Of a stretch of 7,966 nt of DNA, positions 5,668 to 7,966 are shown piece after piece. The notes beneath the pieces were generated by a model that made no database searches, was not told the DNA's origin, and saw nothing but the letters and a program-made list of their open reading frames with translations. The translations under genes were made by a program, and so were the position numbers. The stretch comes from JBBKWQ01 sp037969115. GTDB lineage: Bacteria; Actinomycetota; Acidimicrobiia; Acidimicrobiales; Ilumatobacteraceae. The first letter of the stretch is position 1. Every line of letters starts with the position of its first letter. The stretch is from positions 1 to 7,966 of the forward strand of contig JBBKWQ010000148.1 of assembly GCA_037969115.1 (NCBI GenBank), given 5' to 3'.

Positions 5668-7500
5668 GTGGCCACATCGATCGATCGTCAACGTGTGACG
5701 CCATGGCTCGCCGACTACGAGTCCGCGGTCGCAAACTTCAGCTGGGAGGACGCCTGGAGTGACCTCGGCGTACCCCGGAGTGAAGCTGTCGGTGTGAACA
5801 TCGCCGACCTGGCGGTCGATCGACATGTCCGAGCCGGCCGGGGAGACCACGTCGCACTGCGCTGGCTCGGACGTGACAGCCACGACATGGCCGAGCCCAT
5901 CGACATCACCTATCGCGCGTTGGCGATGAGGACGAACCGCTTCGCCAGCGCGTTGGCCCGACGTGGCTACGGGCTCGGGACGGGGGTGGCCACGCTGGCA
6001 GGCCGGGTTCCGGAGCTCTACGTGGCTGCGCTCGGCACGCTCAAAGCTCGAGCTGTGTTCACGCCGCTGTTCTCGGCATTCGGCCCAGACCCGATCGCTC
6101 AGCGCGTCAATCTCGGCCACATCAAAGTGATCGTCACCACACCGGTGCTCTACCGGCGGAAGCTGTCGCAGATGCTGCACCGGCTCCCGTCAGTCGAGCT
6201 CGTCCTCATCGCCGGCGCCACCGAGGACGATGTCGGAGCCATCGTTCCGGAGGTCACACATCCCGAAGTGATGTCGTTCGGTGTCTTCATCGGCGAGGGC
6301 GCAGACCACTACGACATCGCGCCGACCGACCCGGAGACTCCCGCACTCCTGCACTTCACGAGCGGTACGACGGGCACGCCGAAGGGAGCGATACACGTGC
6401 ACGGTGCCGTCATCACGCACCACGCCACCGGCCGATTCGTACTCGATCTACATCCCGACGATGTCTATTGGTGCACCGCCGACCCCGGATGGGTGACCGG
6501 CACCTCCTACGGCATCATCGCTCCACTCACCAACGGGGTGACGAGCATCATCGATGAGGCGGACTTCGATGCCGAGCGGTGGTATCGCATCATCGAACAG
6601 TTCCGTATCGACGTGCTGTACACAGCACCCACCGCGATCCGAATGCTGCAACGGCTGGGGCGTGATGTCGCGTCGACCTATGACCTCGGGTCGCTCCGGC
6701 TGGTCGCCAGCGTCGGCGAACCGCTCGACGCCGAAGCGGTCGCGTGGTGCGAAGAGGTGTTCGCCGTGCCTGTGCTCGACACCTGGTGGCAGACCGAAAC
6801 CGGTGGCATCATGATCGCCAACTACCGATCGCAACCCGTGCGGCGCGGATCCATGGGATTGCCGCTGCCCGGCATCGAAGCTACGTTGCTCGCCCGGGAC
6901 GCCGAAGGTGAACTCGTCGTCGGCCCCGGTGGCCGCGTCACCGAGGTGATCGAGCCGTCAGATTTCGGCGAACTGGCACTGCGAGCGGGCTGGCCGTCGA
7001 TGTTCCTCGGCTATATCGATCAGGACGAGCGATACCGGTCGAGCTTCGTCGACGGCTGGTATCGCACCGGCGATCTGGCTCGCCGTGATGCCGATGGCTA
7101 CTACTGGTTCGTCGGACGCGAAGACGACGTCATCAAGACGTCCGGGCACCTGATCGGCCCGTTCGAGGTCGAGTCGGCGCTGAACGAACATCCCGCCGTC
7201 GTCGAGACCGGCGTGATCGGAAAACCCGACGAGTTGGCGGGTGCGATCGTGAAGGCGTTCGTGGTACTCGCCAAGGACCAGTGCCCGAGCGAATCATTGC
7301 GCCGCGAGCTGCTCGCTCATGCCCGCCGCAAACTCGGTGCTGCGGTGGCGCCGCGGGAGATCGACTTCGCCGAACGCCTTCCGCACACGCGGAGCGGCAA
7401 GATCATGCGTCGCGTCCTCAAGGCGCGCGAGCTCGGTGAGGATCTGGGCGACCTCAGCACCCTCGAGTCCGATTCACCTCTCCGGAGTTCACGGACATGA
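5668..7500 (+). CDS. acsA: Acetyl-CoA synthetase (acetate--CoA ligase, AMP-forming)
   Basis: The enzyme activates acetate with ATP to acetyl-AMP and then forms acetyl-CoA in the cytoplasm. The 610-residue protein carries the adenylate-forming motifs in order: P-loop TSGTTGTPKG at 231-240, CTADPGWVTGTSYG at about 269-282, DTWWQTETGG at 371-380, YRTGDL at 465-470, GREDDVIKTSGHLIGPFEVE around the hinge (483-502) and LPHTRSGKIMRR with catalytic Lys578. The Trp pair in WWQTETGG is typical of ligases for very short acyl groups, so acetate is preferred; propionate is possible. P572-x4-G577-K578 matches the PX4GK pattern acetylated by Pat/AcuA-type acetyltransferases to switch Acs off. Length is between Bacillus AcsA (572) and E. 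coli Acs (652). The start is GTG 5668, with AAGGG about 7 bases upstream, inside the end of the preceding small gene. Its stop overlaps the next ATG. Confidence 0.9.
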   Translation: MATSIDRQRVTPWLADYESAVANFSWEDAWSDLGVPRSEAVGVNIADLAVDRHVRAGRGDHVALRWLGRDSHDMAEPIDITYRALAMRTNRFASALARRGYGLGTGVATLAGRVPELYVAALGTLKARAVFTPLFSAFGPDPIAQRVNLGHIKVIVTTPVLYRRKLSQMLHRLPSVELVLIAGATEDDVGAIVPEVTHPEVMSFGVFIGEGADHYDIAPTDPETPALLHFTSGTTGTPKGAIHVHGAVITHHATGRFVLDLHPDDVYWCTADPGWVTGTSYGIIAPLTNGVTSIIDEADFDAERWYRIIEQFRIDVLYTAPTAIRMLQRLGRDVASTYDLGSLRLVASVGEPLDAEAVAWCEEVFAVPVLDTWWQTETGGIMIANYRSQPVRRGSMGLPLPGIEATLLARDAEGELVVGPGGRVTEVIEPSDFGELALRAGWPSMFLGYIDQDERYRSSFVDGWYRTGDLARRDADGYYWFVGREDDVIKTSGHLIGPFEVESALNEHPAVVETGVIGKPDELAGAIVKAFVVLAKDQCPSESLRRELLAHARRKLGAAVAPREIDFAERLPHTRSGKIMRRVLKARELGEDLGDLSTLESDSPLRSSRT

Positions 7501-7966
7501 GCGACCTCGCACTGCTCGCCGACATGATCCGCGTGCGCGTGTTCGAAGAACGGTGTGCCGAACTGTACGGCGAGGAGAAGATCCGCGGCTTCCTGCACCT
7601 CTACATCGGCGAGGAGGCGATCGCCGCCGGTGTCATGAGCTGTCTCGGTCCTGACGACTCGGTCCTCGCGACGTACCGAGAACACGGCCATGCGCTTCTG
7701 AGAGGTGTGCCGGCCGAGGCGATCATGGCCGAGATGTTCGGCAAGTCGACCGGTTGCTCGGGCGGACGGGGCGGTTCGATGCACCTGTTCGATCTCGAGC
7801 GGCGGTTCTTCGGAGGCAACGCCATCGTCGGTGGTCACCTGCCAGTCGCCGTCGGGCTTGGCCTGGCCGACCAGCGGCTCGAGCGCAACGCCGCCACCGT
7901 CTGCTTCTTCGGTGAGGGGGCCGTTGCGGAGGGCGAGTTCCACGAGGCGGTCAACCTCGCAGCCCT
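7497..7966 (+). CDS. pdhA: Dehydrogenase complex E1 component, alpha subunit (pyruvate or acetoin type), 3' end cut by window
   Basis: The visible 156 residues are the N-terminal part of a thiamine diphosphate-dependent E1 alpha subunit, which with E1 beta decarboxylates pyruvate (or acetoin or a branched 2-oxoacid) and passes the acyl group to lipoyl-E2. Seen in order: MIRVRVFEERCAELY (10-24), GFLHLYIGEEAIAAG (31-45), YREHGHALLRG (60-70), KSTGCSGGRGGSMHLFD (83-99), GGHLPVAVGLGLA and the TPP/metal motif GEGAVAEGEFHEAVNLA from 139. The motif usually begins GDG; here it is GEG. The N-terminus is short, closer to acetoin/PDH subunits of about 325 residues. ATG 7497 overlaps the acsA stop as ATGA, with GGAG at 7483-7486, so translation is probably coupled. 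Substrate choice cannot be settled from this fragment; the neighbours ppsA and acsA favour pyruvate. Confidence 0.88.
   Translation, partial: MSDLALLADMIRVRVFEERCAELYGEEKIRGFLHLYIGEEAIAAGVMSCLGPDDSVLATYREHGHALLRGVPAEAIMAEMFGKSTGCSGGRGGSMHLFDLERRFFGGNAIVGGHLPVAVGLGLADQRLERNAATVCFFGEGAVAEGEFHEAVNLAA

Noticed and set aside
7317..7943. A 208-codon antisense frame across the acsA-pdhA junction
   Set aside because: It opposes conserved motifs of both enzymes and has no recognisable domain or ribosome binding site.
1..7966. Defence system, CRISPR array, prophage, transposon or RNA gene
   Set aside because: I saw no spaced direct repeats, integrase/transposase motifs, terminal inverted repeats or tRNA/rRNA-like stretches, and composition looks even across the window.

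Overview
The window is GC-rich DNA (by eye mid-60s percent GC) with codon use biased to C/G in third positions (GAC, GTC, CTC, GCC, but also frequent CGA for Arg). With the family mix, this suggests an actinobacterium, possibly of the Acidimicrobiia/Ilumatobacter kind. That placement is inference: no rRNA or other taxonomic marker is present.

Layout. (1) Positions 1-161 are non-coding and rich in inverted repeats, including a 20-bp palindrome at 92-111 and a 12-bp tandem repeat at 126-149. They lead into a plus-strand multi-pass membrane protein (162-878, VC0807-like). (2) That gene converges on a minus-strand pair: a small acidic hypothetical protein (2669-2367), then a beta-CASP metallo-beta-lactamase-fold RNase-like protein (2334-913). 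A G-U-containing hairpin sits at the convergent junction (889-914). (3) Divergent from this pair, after a 68-bp gap, a plus-strand operon runs to the window edge. It encodes phosphoenolpyruvate synthase (2738-5005), an AhpD/carboxymuconolactone decarboxylase-like thiol protein (5056-5424), a 43-residue Lys-rich small protein (5533-5664), an acetyl-CoA synthetase (5668-7500) and the E1 alpha subunit of a pyruvate/acetoin dehydrogenase-type complex (from 7497, cut by the window end).

Functional reading. The plus operon gathers enzymes around the pyruvate/acetate/acetyl-CoA node. PpsA turns pyruvate into PEP for gluconeogenesis, AcsA turns acetate into acetyl-CoA, and the E1 alpha subunit begins oxidative decarboxylation of pyruvate (or acetoin). 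The AhpD-like protein has a CxxC/Glu/His set that aligns by spacing with the AhpD catalytic residues; AhpD in mycobacteria is reduced through a dehydrogenase-complex lipoyl protein, so its place beside an E1 alpha gene may be functional. The beta-CASP protein may act on RNA and is divergently placed. E1 beta, E2 and E3 genes would be expected just past position 7966.

The least-described items are the 43-residue small protein, which has a strong ribosome binding site and lies 3 bases before acsA, the acidic protein upstream of the RNase-like gene, and the palindrome-rich leader at the left end. I see no CRISPR array, tRNA, rRNA, transposase, phage gene or defence system. This is mostly a core-metabolism region with a few uncharacterised small genes.
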